Source of the DNA: Chondrus crispus
Lineage: Eukaryota; Rhodophyta; Florideophyceae; Gigartinales; Gigartinaceae
Direction: 5' to 3'
DNA length: 64,000 nucleotides
Assembly (NCBI RefSeq): GCF_000350225.1
Contig: NW_005179084.1
Coordinates: 1-64,000 of the forward strand
The translations under genes were made by a program, and so were the position numbers. This document shows positions 10,512 to 22,685 of the stretch, one piece after another. Below the pieces are notes generated by a model, which was given only the letters and a program-made list of their open reading frames with translations, was not told the origin of the DNA and made no database searches. Within the stretch, counting starts at the first letter, position 1. Each line of letters starts with the position of its first letter.

Positions 10512-11092
10512 CTTCGGGACACCACCCGGTCATGACAGGCACCGAGGTCCGGGCGCAGCGTGTACCTTAAAGTAGTTGGCGATAAATAAGAGATATAAGA
10601 GGTAAAAGGACGGAAATAGAAACGAGCGGAGCTGTACAGCGGCTAACGTAGGGGTCGCGGCTGGTCTCACAGGGAGGGGAGCAGTGTAGCAGCGCGCGGG
10701 GAAAATAGTTGGGATTTCTTGGGGGTAGATAGCTCGATCGGTGTGGACGTACCGGTACCGAGTCCAGGCTACTCCCAAAAATCCAGAAACCATGGTAAAG
10801 GCCAGAGGCTTCGTGCCTCTTTACTTTGAGTGTTGGGTTGACTATATAGTCCCCGTCGCCGTACTGGCAAAAGCTAAATTACAGTAATAACTAGGATATA
10901 CCGGGGGGTAGCCCCGTTGAGACCATGTAGGGCCCTGCTGGCCCCAGCTTGGGGGACGAGTGACACGTGCCCACCTATTAGGTACGTCGGTTAGACGGGG
11001 AATGCCACGTGTACCGTGGCACACGTCAGGACGGAGTGTGCGATTTGTCGGGGTAGGGATAGCTGTCCGTTCACGGTGTACAGTGCGCTACA
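10512..11092 (+). repeat. LTR-like repeat C
   Basis: About 581 bp, same orientation as A and B and clearly closer to A. Shared parts include 'ttcgggacaccaccc', 'gcgcgcgggga', the stretch reading tagctcgatcggtgtgg, 'gactatatagtccccgtcgcc' and the end cagtgcgctaca followed by 'gatcccc'. A polypurine-like gcgtggggg lies just before it. Confidence 0.7.
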
Positions 11093-11146
11093 GATCCCCG
11101 TTCTTAGAAAATCACTCGTCCACGTGTGGGTGTAGGGTAGAAATAA

Positions 11147-11178
11147 CCGCCAAATGAGCCGGCCGCCAAATGAGCCGG
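11147..11178. repeat. 16-bp direct repeat, two copies
   Basis: ccgccaaatgagccgg is present twice, back to back and unchanged, shortly after LTR-like repeat C. Confidence 0.95.
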
Positions 11179-12150
11179 CCGTCGTAATAGCCGGCGCCGG
11201 CGCCGCCACCGGTCTGCCCGACGCGGGCAATTCGGCCGCGTCGTCGAGCACGTCGAGCGCAACCATAACCATGGCGTCCCGTGGCCGCCGCTCGTCGGGT
11301 GGCGGTATGTGCAGGTGCGTGACGGCGGTGGCCCGCCCGGCTGCCCCGAGAGCGCGTGCTCGGTCGAAGTGCGCGACATGCTGGTGCTGTATGCGCTGGC
11401 CATGACGCTGGCGCGCAGGGACGAGACGAGGAAGAGTCCAGGCTGACCAACCAGCTGCTCCTCGCCAAACACGGGCTTGTGCCCGGCGTGTTCAGCCTCG
11501 CTGCGGACGAGATCCCGTAGAGAGAAGTGAATTACAGAAAACGGATCACTGAGAGATTCCGAGAACCGAATCACTGGGAAGGACATGTTTATCGCTGTAA
11601 ACGTATTGTAAAATTTTACGTATCGCATATGCGACGTAAATGTGGGTCTCACAGCTGTTAAACACTTGGAAATTGCCCAAATGCTATGTATGGCGAATTA
11701 TTTGCTCAAAGTTGGCAATTAGTGTGCAACTACTGATCCTGCAGAAACAATGTTCCTGGCTTGCATGAGTGTCTAAATTGTAGGGCGTCCGCAGTGCAGT
11801 GGAACGCGATTGCAGTGCACACGCAGCATATCCGTAGGGTGTTGGTGCTGCAGTCGTAGCTTCTACATGGTCGTAATATTGTAAAGGAGGGGCTCCCAAA
11901 TATATGACGGATGTCCAAAGGATGCGCATTTCACATGTATTCGTTTTTATTGTGCCCACACCTCTCAAAACATCATCTTTAGCACCCTCGGCTTTTCTCA
12001 CGGTTAAACGTGTCGATGAAAGTAAAAACATTTCATCGTGTTTCTCGACGACAGTTACATCTACAGGCGCCGAAACAGGATTCGAATTCACTTTGAGTTC
12101 ATAACCACCGCCTTTTATAACACTCAAGAAGCTCAACGATTATTAAAAAG
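11179..12150. other. No recognisable gene
   Basis: A plus-strand remnant up to a TAG at 11518-11520 (frames reading VEVRDMLVLYALAM and LLLAKHGLVPGVF) may be the start of another gag-like gene after repeat C. A 150-codon minus-strand frame at 12136-11684 has no ATG near its start and matches nothing I know. Confidence 0.35.
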
Positions 12151-12180
12151 GTGCATTCTTTTCAGAATATCACAGCCATA

Positions 12181-13625
12181 ATGTCGCCATTGTCTCCTAG
12201 CGACACGAAAGGCCACCGATTCCTTTCTGCCGAGCAAATGCTGGAACGCGGGGCAACATACCGCCTGGAAGCTACAACCCATACTGTGCCAGGTGCTACG
12301 TTACACCATCGTGTTCCACGCAACAAAACTGTAACAAGAAAGCCAGGCCGTCTGGCGTCTCTTAGCCCGATTGAGGAGGAATGTGTTGTTTCTGAGCTGT
12401 GTCGGTATGCTGAGCGAGGTGTGCCAATGCGACGTGCACAACTCAAGCAAGCCATCTAGGTGATCTTGGCCCGAATAACACCCGCGCAAAGACTGCTACT
12501 TCATTTTCGAAATGAATCCCCCGGGATCAAATACCTTCGTGGTTTCCAAGAAATGCAGACAAAATTTGTTTTGTTAAACCTACGAAGCAGGAGGCGCAGC
12601 GGTTTCGTGTTTGCAACGGAGACACTTTGGCGAAGCACTTTGCAGTTTTGGGGAAAATTGTTTCCAAACACTGCATTGACGCCGATATAATATGGAACTG
12701 TGGTGAACGCGGTATCACACCTGGAAATATTGCCAATGGTGCATCGAAAAAAGGCACGTGCCACCAGATCGGGTGCCCATGATGCAAAAATGGGTCAGTT
12801 TGCCAATGACAACCGAATTAACATGTTGCCCGCTGTGAGTGCCACTGGAGACACTGCCCCTCCGCTGCTCGTTTTCACAGGCTGCAAGATGCCGTATGGA
12901 CAGAAGGGAGTTCGTGTGTTCTTGCAAACGTTCGCGAACGACTTGCCGTTATAATCTCTTATATATATGCGTGAGGCGGGCGGTGGTGTCGACACTGCTA
13001 ACTTTCTTAAATGGGCACTCAATTTTGTTCGGCATATGAAGCCGCTGACAAATGATGGACGAAAAGTTCTACTTTATAGACAGGTATAGGTCCCACATGT
13101 CTGTTCAGGTTTTAGAAATGTTTCATCATAACCATGTTATTGTGTATGCGTTGCCGTCCCACACATCTGGAAAACATAACCCTTGGCCGTAACTGTGTTC
13201 TCCTTTTTCGAGTCATCTATCAATGAAGCAGCTTGTCAGTGTGTGTGTGTGCCGGTATAGGTCTGAAATAGAGTGTTTATGACATCTGTCGAATGATCAC
13301 ATTTGCTTCCGAAAAGGCGTCCACCTTGGGAACAATTCGTTCTCGGTTCATGTGCAGTGCCATTTGGCCACTTGTCTATCAACAACAACTATGAGTTTTG
13401 CGTCCTGCTTCGGCATTTGATGCTGATACGCTTTCGTGTGTGGAAGAAACGGCAAACTTAATGAAAGAAAAGCGGCGAGAATGTCGAGATAATTGACTGG
13501 GTTCTGATACTAAAAAACGAGTCAGTGGTTTTGTCGACACGGCACAGGGCGCATTGCTTACTTCTGAGTAGGCTCTCATGCTTGCTCGAGAAAAGTGAAG
13601 TAGGGAGGACGCGAAAAGGAAGATA
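12181..13625 (+). pseudogene. Pogo/Tigger-like (Tc1/mariner) transposase, broken
   Basis: An ATG at 12181 opens a helix-turn-helix N-terminal part (KPGRLASLSPIEEECVV), which stops at 12457-12459. Further plus-strand frames continue with the DDE_1 core: IIWNCGERGIT (the usual NCDETG with Asp-Glu changed to Gly-Glu), INMLPAVSATGDTAPPLLVF, then SVQVLEMFHHNHVIVYALPSHTSG. A tail follows that includes GFVDTAQGALLTSE. Order and spacing match a full pogo-type transposase of about 450 residues, but many stops and frameshifts break it. No terminal repeats were found. Confidence 0.75.
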
Positions 13626-14499
13626 GTGGCGAGAAGAACGGCTGCAGTTTATGAGCGTTCTGTAGTGCGAATTCACCGAATGAGACAGTAAGAATCACAG
13701 TTTCGAGATGGAGCGTTATGTCCAAGAGCTGACCTTCGCGGCTTGTTGGTTGTTGCAGTTCCACAGCAATTGCAGACATTGTGAAAGAAGGGGCTCATTG
13801 CCAAGCGAAAGGCAAGTGCTCGTCGACAGACCTTGGTGTGAACAATGGAGAGCGCAACGTTGCCGGTATTTAGTGACTTGGTAAGCAAAAATGTTTCATA
13901 CTGCTGGTAAAATTGAGATAATTTTATTTAATTGTTCGATCTTTTGGTTATTTTTTTGTGTTGCTAGCGGACCATAGCTGGGACTTGATATTCTGATTCG
14001 GCATTCGAGTTCCCTTGTTTAAACAACACACCTATACTTATGGGCTCTATCTTTGTCTCTTTGCGAAAACTTGGTGATTGTTTGACAATCAGAAGTAAAT
14101 GTTCTTCCATTCTCTCGTCCTTTTGTTAGACAGTTGTGACACCGCCCTTACTCCATTCACACTGCGATCACTCTACGGTCTTCCTACGAATTACAAAGTA
14201 CGGAGTTCCGCGGTAGGCTTTCTAGGGCAAGTCGTTGGGGGTCAAGCACTTGAGGAGAGTGATCCATGAACCTGCAGCAAGTGACCTGCCTTCACATCCT
14301 CATAAAGGATCTTGGTCTGAATCGAGTGCGTTCACCGAAATTATAGGAATTGAAGTCCACTGGAAAGGCGATCTGAGATCCAAGACGAACAAGATAAGGA
14401 GGTTGATTCAGCTAACTCGACATTTTAGGCGGAGAAGATGTTGGTCGGTTCGCGGGTTACAAAGTCTCATGAACTAGCCAAGAAAGAACCGACAAGCTT
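13626..14499. other. No recognisable gene
   Basis: AT-richer sequence between two transposase pseudogenes. The short frames on both strands resemble nothing known to me. Confidence 0.4.
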
Positions 14500-14605
14500 T
14501 TAAGACAACATCGAGGCTCAGGAAGAACTTCAGCTGATAATTACCCTATCTCTAGTGATTCATGCTTGCTTAAGTACGAATTATATTGAAGTGGCCATTT
14601 GCACA

Positions 14606-14660
14606 GACGCCATTCTTACGGGAGGAGGGGTGCCGCCCCTCCTCCCATAAGACTGGCGTC
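14606..14660. repeat. 25-bp inverted repeat hairpin
   Basis: The arms 14606-14630 and 14636-14660 pair with two mismatches around the 5-base loop tgccg. The inner 11 pairs (ggaggagggg side) are perfect. It lies in the 3' part of the decayed piggyBac-like element. Confidence 0.9.
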
Positions 14661-15241
14661 TTCGTTCATACAATAGACCAGTGGTACATTCCAGGGACGA
14701 AGAAACGCTGGGGATATGTGAGCAAGGAGAGGAAGACCAATTCAGATGGATCGGCAAACAGGAGTGGAACGTGGCGTTACGAAACAAGTGGAGGACTTTT
14801 CTGGAAGGTGAGGCGCTAATACCAGGGGTCAGGTGGTTTTCCGGACACAATCTAATCGTAATCGAATACAGGTGATATTATTTTGAAAGCTAGGCTCTAA
14901 TCGGGGCGATAGGGAAAGGGGGATGGCGAATACGTGTTGCATAAACACTGTCGAGCGGAGGATGGTGTTAGCACAGCTTGGAGAGGTCTTGGATCTGCTG
15001 TTTCGGTGATTTCAACTACCAACGGCAACGGGGCACGGGCACAGAAGGGCAGTTAATAGAGCGGGGCCGGTGGTGGACGCATGCACCCACGAGCCGATCG
15101 ACTCTTCGACGCCCGGAGTAGCACTTGGCGACGTACCAGTGCAGACTGCTGCGACGTCTTCTCGACGTTCTGATGGGGTTCAGGAAAAGTAGTGGGCATT
15201 TAAGCAGCACCATTGTCGATCCAGCAAATGCACAATCATTG

Positions 15242-15296
15242 TGGGAGCACTTGTCGTTGAGGATGTATCATACACCCTCAACGGCAAGTGCTCCCA
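15242..15296. repeat. 21-bp inverted repeat hairpin
   Basis: The arms 15242-15262 (tgggagcacttgtcgttgagg) and 15276-15296 pair with one mismatch around a 13-base loop. It lies within the piggyBac-like pseudogene, where one arm likely arose by a local inverted duplication. Confidence 0.9.
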
Positions 15297-16599
15297 GTGT
15301 TTCCCTTTGCATCCTTTTGTCTGCTCCGCCTCGCACCTTAAGCTCCTTCGGATACCCGGTAGCGTTTGCCCGAGTACTACCGAATGCCCCGATACCTCTC
15401 CGTCACAGCATTTTTAACAGTTGGATAGAGGAGAAGAGATTATTCAAGTACTTCTCGTAGTGTAGTCGAGGAGGTTCATGTCCTCCCCTGCTTTTTCCAT
15501 GGGTAGGAAACGTAGATTCCAGAGCTACGACAAAAGCTGATATCTGCATCAACTCTCCGAAATATGCGTCCATCCCTCGCCAGGAGTTTGCATTGGAATA
15601 TGGTATGAAATCTTACACGTGCCCATAATTGCGGATAGCCCAAAACTTGTAGCCTGATGCCGTAGGCTTGCTACGCATCTTCACATTTTCAGTGCTTCCG
15701 CTGAAACATATGCCCATCATCTCGACAACTTCTATTATTTGCCCTGTAGTCCAGTGCCTCTTATGCATATAGTGTATGTGCGATAAAAGCGGTTGCAATT
15801 TATCGAAGAAGCTATCCTGCTGGGAGTCAAGCTCAGAGTTCGAAACGTGCAAGTAGCATTTAGTTTGCTCGAAGCGCATTTGGGTCATCACGCTTGGCAG
15901 TTTATGTCTCAGCATTTTCCGTCCCAAATCTCAGTTGTCCTGTATCTGAACGGACTTGAACACACCAATGTAGGCTACGATGCCAGGTTATCTGCGAAGC
16001 TCATCGGAGGCTAAATTCTGCCATGCACGAAGACAATTGTCTCCAGGGGCTCACCCCCGTGCTATTACGGCGTATCTGTTGGTGTTCTCTATGACGATGT
16101 CGATGATTTTCAGGGGAACGAATTGCTCAAACTCGGACGCAGGGATTGGCAGTTGCGTTTCGCGCTGTCAGATTTTTGAACAATCGACTCGGACAGGGTC
16201 AGAGAATTTCAAAAGCACGTAGGCCGGCAGCTCGAGCGGAAAGGTGTCTGGAGCCCCTGTATCTCCGCGTCCGCGAAGAGATTTAGGCCTGCGGCTGCAT
16301 ACAGTTGCTCTCATAAATCCACGGACGCGCGATGCAGCCCGACTGCCTGCATGGACAAGGTTCTCCATCCCTTAGGATTCCTCCTCCACTGCCGAGACTT
16401 CCCCATCCGACTCGTGACGCACCTCGTGCCGCATCTCCACCTGATGTAATTTCTCTTCCCCCCGCTCTTGATCAGAATGAGCCGCTCGATTGCATCGCCT
16501 TCCATTCGCTACGACTGGTACCAGGCGTGCCTGCCTCTTTCAGGGGCTGTGATTCTTTCTCAGGCTGCGACAAGGGCCCTATTCTCAACAATTAAGAAA

Positions 16600-17753
16600 T
16601 CACGGTACTGCGAAAATGTGCAGAGAGACTGAGCCACGGTTAAATTTTACAATCTGATTCGTCATGACTCAAAATTGTGCTCTGAGCAGTACCGCGTGGT
16701 GGGAATAGCGCTATCTCACCACAATTTACGCTATTTCATGTTATTTTTAGTGAAATTTGACCGACCATATCGATTTTGCAGCCAAATTCCAGCACACAAC
16801 GCTTTTGTTCCTGTTGAAATCCGATAAATGGCTGAGCTGCGGGGAAAAATAAGGCAGTAGTGTCCACATATAGACACTACGCAGAGGAGAAATACGCTTC
16901 AGATCGAAAATGTGGACGGCATTGCCGTGGCATCGCTTTGATCATACTGAATACTTCCCTCAATCCTCTCGAGAACGAAGTAAGTTCATATTCTGTGAAA
17001 GTAATGCATTCACTGGGGACATTCGAGAATAAATTACCGCCAGAACGCCAGAGCTCGTCAAATTTGACGGACATACCAGAATGATCTGTAAAGCCAATCA
17101 GAGGTACCGCTGTAGTGGCACGTCTTTCGCGGTTTTCAAATTTACATTTCGGCCTGCAAATCGAGTTTCGGTATTATTTCGAAAACGATGCACCACAAAT
17201 CCAGCCATTTTGCATTAAATGGCTAAAGAAAGCTCGCAAGATGAACTGCGACCGCGGCATACGCGCTCCGCCGTGCAGCGCTCGATTGCTAGCAATGGAT
17301 TTTGCCGCTCCCTGTTCGCAATGGGCTACCTATCTAGGGCTGTGCATATCGCTCCTGCATTCGCTCAGGCGCAGCGTCTTCCGCCGCGCGATGCTCGCAC
17401 TGGCCGTGGTGCAATATCGGTCTTTCATGTGAGATGTTTGGTTTTCACCCGCCCCCAGAACCGATGCACCCTCCGCCGCCCACCATCCCACCCCTCTTCA
17501 GGGCGCGGCTCGTATCTGCGCCCAACCGGCCTGTTCTGTTGAGGACAGAATTATCAGCTACTCAAGTAATCATGCGTGCGTGAAGGGCATGCAACCGATG
17601 CATGCCGTTTGTGGGCAGGTCCGGCAGGAGGATGAATAGACTTCGAACAGACGCATTTGCGGTCCGCGTTGGATCGCGGATGAGCGCGAGGAGCGGAGAG
17701 TTGAAAAACAAGATACGACACACAGGGTTGGGGGAACTGCTGACGGAAACGCC
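16600..17753. other. No recognisable gene
   Basis: Short frames on both strands, none of known family. The stretch separates the piggyBac-like pseudogene from the second Harbinger element and may hold ends of either. Confidence 0.35.
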
Positions 17754-18624
17754 ATGCTAGGAATGATTCAAGAGATGGGAAATGGGAGCAGTACAAGCCC
17801 CGGAGAGAGGATCGGGAAGGAAATTAGTACTGCGAGACAGGTAACGAACGAACCAGCGAGAATGAAGCGGAGTGCGACGCGCCCAGGTCCTAGAAGATCT
17901 GCGATGGTTTGGGAGAGGCCTGGACGTGGCCTCCTTTTTACACGGGACGAATGACGGAGGAACCGTAGGGCTGGAGTCCGAGGAGTGTTTCATTCCCAGC
18001 TCAAAGAAGAGAAGACGAATGGTTGGTTCGGCAAACTACTCGAAAGCCCAAATGAATTCTCTGCTGGATTTTGTCCATGAGGTCGAGGCCGTAGGCTCTC
18101 ACCATTGGGGTGATGTGCACACAGAAATGGATGTGTGGGTGGCCAGCAACAACACACTGCACGGGACATCGACTCCCTCAAGAAGAAATTCGATTGGCTA
18201 TCGAACAGTAAGAAGAGTTCTGGTGATCCAGACTGCCCACCTGAAGTGCGTCGGGCGAAGTTCATTGCGAAAGACATTTGCGACGCACCCTTCTCATGTA
18301 CACTTGGAGGGCCAGATGGTGAAGAACCTCCGCAACCAACTCAGTCTGAAGACTCGCCTTAGTATTCATCCGGTGTAGCTGCAGGCACCCCTGTCGCCAA
18401 CAGGGCCATCGGAAAGCGAGCGCAAGTTCTCCGCTGCTGCAAGAACGAATGGCGAGGAGCTGAATATAATTACCGAACCGCTAAAAGACATATCAAACAA
18501 GTTTGGGGCTTTACTGGATATTCTGAGAAATTACATGGATGGTGATGCTAGAATTCTCCGAGATGAAGTTGAAGAGGTGAAGACCAATGTAAACAATACC
18601 AACAATCGGTTGTGTCGTATTTAG
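17754..18624 (+). pseudogene. Myb/trihelix-like (DUF6818-type) partner of Harbinger element 2, frameshifted
   Basis: Two plus-strand frames give a DNA-binding protein of the DUF6818 type. The first (to about 18160) reads NYSKAQMNSLLDFVHEVEAVG, then HWGDVHTEMDVWVASNNTLH. The second (18135-18362) continues with RDIDSLKKKFDWLSNSKK, SGDPDCPPEVRRAKFIAKDI. After a stop at 18376-18378 the C-terminal coiled coil (PLKDISNKFGALLDILRNYM, then RILRDEVEEVKTNVNNT) runs to a TAG at 18622-18624. The family, common next to Harbinger-like transposases in oomycetes and algae, has a helical DNA-binding core followed by a coiled coil. The gene faces the convergent transposase at 18914-20370. Confidence 0.7.
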
Positions 18625-18913
18625 GGGCTGCTCCATAACATCTACGATAACAACATTTGAAAAGGGTACTTTTTGCATTTTCTTAAGTTCATAGCATTCA
18701 GTGCTTCAATTTCTGCTACCCCGAAAACGCTCTCACCCTCTCTGTCGCTCTCCTCCAAATACAACCCCGTCCACGCCGCGCGCGCTGTGCATCATCTACC
18801 ACGCCCGCCTTTATTACAACGGATGGGATGTGCCATTCGTAGTACGAATATTATTGAGACAAACCTTTCGCGTTCTCAGTTAAAAAGTGACAACACAAGC
18901 GAATAATGCCGCA

Positions 18914-20370
18914 TCATTTGTATACATCTGAAGGAAAGGGAACCGTGAGATATCCAAAGGGGCCCTTCAGTGCACGGACTCCCCATTCTGGAGACTTTCG
19001 CTCACTGGACAGCACCCGCTGCATGATCAGATCAATAGTGGAGAGATCTGTTCCTTGCTGTACATCCCACATCTCATTCGTTTTCCTCGACCGGATGACT
19101 TTTCCATTCGTCAATATATAGATATTTACAAGAGCACAATTCCGCAGTGTCGCGTATCCTGCGGGAGTACGCTCATCACTCAACATCGGCCAGTATTGAC
19201 CCGATGCACTGGCATGGCAAGAATCATGCCACAATCCGGGAAAGTTGATGGCGGCGCGAATCAATTCACCAGAAAAATTCCAAACGAAGAGATTCGTGAC
19301 CTCAACCGACTGCGTCTAGTCCTCATAGTATGGTTTTTGGCATATCTGGATCAGTAATTGCTGCGCACGGCTTCCGAGCGCCATCAGTGGCCGCAAAAAC
19401 GCCTCGAAGTAAACGTCCGTTCGGCCGATTCTTTTGGAGCAATTGCAATGATGCCTTCATCTCGACAGGCGTAGGCGAGCTAATGGCAAGCAAGCGGCGC
19501 TTCTCGTCTGACACTACAATTTCAAGGCCATTGAGGGTATAATGAAGCCAGTCTAAGATCGAAGACTTAGTCATGCCGAACACGAGATAGAGTGTATAAA
19601 CGCGGCCCTAGTTTTTAGATACCTATCGCATTCATACAACCAAACAGCTTTTGCAAAGCAAATACAATATTTTAGTTTCTTGCATTCGAGTTTTCCGCTT
19701 GCCACTTAGCAAAAATGACACAGTGATCGCAAGCATGCAGGATTGTTGAAGAAAATTGGTACCATAAACAAAGGCCAAGAAGATCAACACTTCGCATATA
19801 CACACGACGGCCTCTGGTCTTGGGAACTCGCCGGGAGGGACTACCCAAATTATGTAATTCACGTTTGTGATGAAATGCAGGGTAGAGATGCGTCATGAAG
19901 ATTGCACGAGTGAAATTCGTGCTTATCTCGAGCGATGCATCGTCTTTCTGCACCAATGGCACACGCCAAAGAGTCTGCACATTTTCTTGTCGAGGGTGGA
20001 CTAGAATCCTCCGACTGTAGCAAGCATTGGCTTGTGCTCTACTCACCCGCCGCTTCTCGTTGATTTTCCGTCGTTGCACGACGTATGCCGCCGCCGCCAC
20101 GTCGGCACCTACGGCTGCAGCGCTGGTAGCCACCATCATGAACGTCTTCTTCTTCGAAAACCTAATGACGCCATGCGTTGATGGACGAACACTCGCTCTT
20201 CGAGCTATATCGGATGCAACCTGCCACTCAATCAGCAAGAATCTGTGAAACCATCCGTAAAAGTCCGCGCATTGGCGGGATTCTGATAGTTTACGGGAGT
20301 TTGGCAGTCCGGCAAGCTCTGGTGGTTTGTGGCCGGCCCGGACCCCTCGGTAGATTGGAAGATGCTCTGT
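18914..20370 (-). pseudogene. PIF/Harbinger transposase, broken (element 2)
   Basis: From about 20250 the minus strand encodes an N-terminal segment that continues with ILVHPRQENVQTLWRVPLVQ, ISTNFTRAIFMTHLYPAFHH, ELHNLGSPSRR and SVDLLGLCLWYQFSSTI. After a frame change come FGMTKSSILDWLHYTLNGLE, VFAATDGARKPCAAI (first Asp), a further frame change, VEVTNLFVWNF, AAINFPGLWHDS and CALVNIYILTNGK (the second Asp is replaced). The end is LIMQRVLSSERKSPEWGVRA with the final Glu kept. Order matches the DDE_Tnp_4 family. Two or more frameshifts and the lost Asp make it dead. Confidence 0.75.
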
Positions 20371-20619
20371 CAAAGTTTGTCAAAAACAAAACGAAATATC
20401 TCACTGGCTCGCATGTTTCCTGATTTGGCGATTTGGCGGAAATGGCAATTCTCGAATGCCCTCACTGTTTGTCAGACCGCACAAGACAGTGTAATGAAGA
20501 CAAGAAAGCAATACTTAAGCAGACGGCGACGGTCACGAGAGAATAAACAGAGAGCATCCGTTTCATTCCGACAGGTTATGGCCATTACGCTACCACCACA
20601 CACCTAATCACCAACGAGC

Positions 20620-22300
20620 GCCAGCTCCATCTCTCCTCACGACGAGCGCGCGCTCCTCATACAAAACACACCAACACTACGGATAACCCCACTAGTCGCC
20701 AACTACGCCTCCAACGGTGCCGTTCTTTCGCCACAAACGCCGACCTCACAGGTGAGCTCCTCCGATTGGCCCGCCTCACCTCCAAGGACACAACCACGCG
20801 CAAGAACACAACTCAACAAACACCTCAAACGATGCAATCGACACCGAAATCCGACGTACCTAAGCGCGACGCGGCCAACTACGGCCCTTGGCTCATCGCC
20901 ATTCGAGCATCAGCTTACAACCATGACTCTGTCGACCACTTCAGCCGAAACCCCGAACACCCGGTCGACCCCGTATTCACCCAAATATTTAACCGCAAGA
21001 AGCACTAACTACTCGGGAAAATACTCGCGTCCATACCGGCAGAGATAGCCAATCTACTACTCACACTGTAAAGTGACCCCACGCCGCATGACCTCATCGA
21101 GGCTATCAAATCACATCTTAACACAGCCAACACGAACGATCCCAAGTATCTGGAACACTTAGACGAAGTAACACACTTCACGACGACCACCAAACTACCC
21201 CACTTCTTCACCGCCCATGAAAAAATTCGAGCCCAGATGATCGCCGCTCAACACCCCGACATAAACGATCCTCACACAAACGTCGAGTTCATGATTGACG
21301 GTCTACGACACAACGTGTCAACGGCTCCGATTGGTCTTCAACTCTTGTCCCTCAACCCAACCAATGTGAAGGATTTCGTCCACAAATTCAACCGTATTCA
21401 ATCTTACCAGTCAACGCTGGCTCCCGCACCAGCCCCTCACGGCCTCTAAACCGTGCCAACACAACAGTATCCACAAGCCGCCGCTCCCTCCCGCCGATCT
21501 ATCTGCTGGCGACCGACCCCCAAACCGCACGATCCCTCCTTCAAACCGTGCAAATTTCACTTAGCCCGCCTGGTACTTAATCCCCGCCACACCGATCTCG
21601 AATGCGAAAATCCCGCACACCCCAAAAACAACCACCGTGCACCACCTCAAGCACGTGAAATTTGCCTCACAGAACCCGCTGACGAGGTCCTCCACAGTTC
21701 ATCCGACAGTATGTACCTCCTCTATTCGGCAGCCCACCACACCCACACCAAACGCCAGCATCCTGGCATGTCCATCCTCCACACCCCCATCACCACAACG
21801 ACTGCCACTAACCACAAAACTCCTTGCACCCACTCTGGGCAGACGACGGCGACAACTAATCTTGGCCACCGCCTCCACCTCCCATCTGTCACCACCCCCC
21901 ATCTACGACACAACCTCATCTCAGTCCACGACCTCACTGAACGCTACGGAGACGTTCTCTTCACTCCCGACACAGGCATGATCCTCAACTATGCGAGTAC
22001 GGCCGTCCTAGGCACCGCTCCTTGGAACCCTCATCTCAGCGCATACTGGCTAGCCCTCGTCCCAGACTCAACTTTTAGGTCCGTTTGTACTGTTCCCAGG
22101 TCCACCAATCGAGGAAACAAAAAAACAAGCCCATTACAAGGAACCACCCCAGTATCCACGCAAACCCCCGCACCTTGGTGAGACAGCCCCGCTCCAGCCC
22201 CAGCGGCCGCCCTACCCTTCGACTGTCTCACATGAAATCCTCGACCCACGCTACATCCTCGCAAACCTATGTGGAAGCCAATGACTGGCAGTAACTTGGG
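20620..22300 (+). pseudogene. Ty1/copia gag-pol fragment
   Basis: Several plus-strand frames give the 5' part of a Ty1/copia element. At 20760-21450 is a gag-like region (helical, with HDLIEAIKSHLNTANTNDP and VEFMIDGLRHNVSTAPIGL). At 21540-21620 is a degenerate zinc-knuckle-like block (CKFHLARLVLNPRHTDLEC). At 21820-21960 is a protease to pre-integrase segment (TNLGHRLHLPSVTTPHLRHN then LISVHDLTERYGDVLFTPDTG). Integrase, reverse transcriptase and RNase H are absent downstream. The base composition is rich in A and C compared with its neighbours. Stops, for example at 21006-21008 and 21447-21449, break it. Confidence 0.65.
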
Positions 22301-22363
22301 CCGCTTGAGCAATGCTGAAACTTATATCTGGCCTCGTGTACGTGATCCAAGCTAATTTTGCGC

Positions 22364-22620
22364 TTAGTGACCGATATTCCTTGTACGTGGGTGTGTTAAT
22401 GAGTTTCTATGTCTTTTGAATGTACGAAGTCTGAAAGATTCTGTATTCGGTGTCGTGTTTTTCAACCTGCACTCCAACGAAGCTAAACTTATCGTATGCT
22501 CTCCCTTTGCATTCAAACTTTTTTTCCGTCTTTTGCGCAAGGGCTGAATACTCTTTGCTGCCTGCTTGAAAGGCATCGTCTACATATGTCATGCACATGC
22601 CGTCAAGCTTTCCTCAGATG
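22364..22620 (-). pseudogene. Ty1/copia reverse transcriptase fragment
   Basis: The minus-strand frame 22598-22407 reads MTYVDDAFQAG, with the YVDD catalytic motif, then TEKKFECKGRAYDKFSFVGV and a short tail, as in the RVT_2 reverse transcriptase of Ty1/copia elements. Only about 65 residues remain. Orientation is opposite to the gag-pol fragment at 20620-22300, so the two are separate insertions or were rearranged. Confidence 0.7.
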
Positions 22621-22685
22621 CATTTGAAGAAAAAATTAGAGAGTGATAAATTTGAAAAGATTCCAAACAATTTTTTGCTACTTTT

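Larger units (their letters stand above)
14500..16590 (-). pseudogene. PiggyBac-like transposase (DDE_Tnp_1_7), broken
   Basis: Reading the minus strand from about 16590 gives an acidic, degenerate N-terminus and then FEQFVPLKIIDIVIENTNRYA. Next come ASDELRR, GIVAYIGVF and the RFEQTKCYLHVSNSE block typical of DDE_Tnp_1_7. The frame 15927-15613 continues with LQPLLSHIHYMHKRHWTTGQ, VEMMGICFSG (the expected first catalytic DEMM is VEMM) and KMRSKPTASGYKFWAI. Later parts (to about 14500) include LNNLFSSIQLL, RRGIGAFGSTRANATGYPKE and ITCIRLRLDCV-like remnants. The first catalytic Asp is lost and several stops occur, so it is dead. Two long hairpins (14606-14660 and 15242-15296) lie inside the 3' part. 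Confidence 0.75.

Noticed and set aside
11684..12136. 150-codon minus-strand frame as a gene
   Set aside because: No ATG near its start and no recognisable family; it lies between mobile-element remnants.
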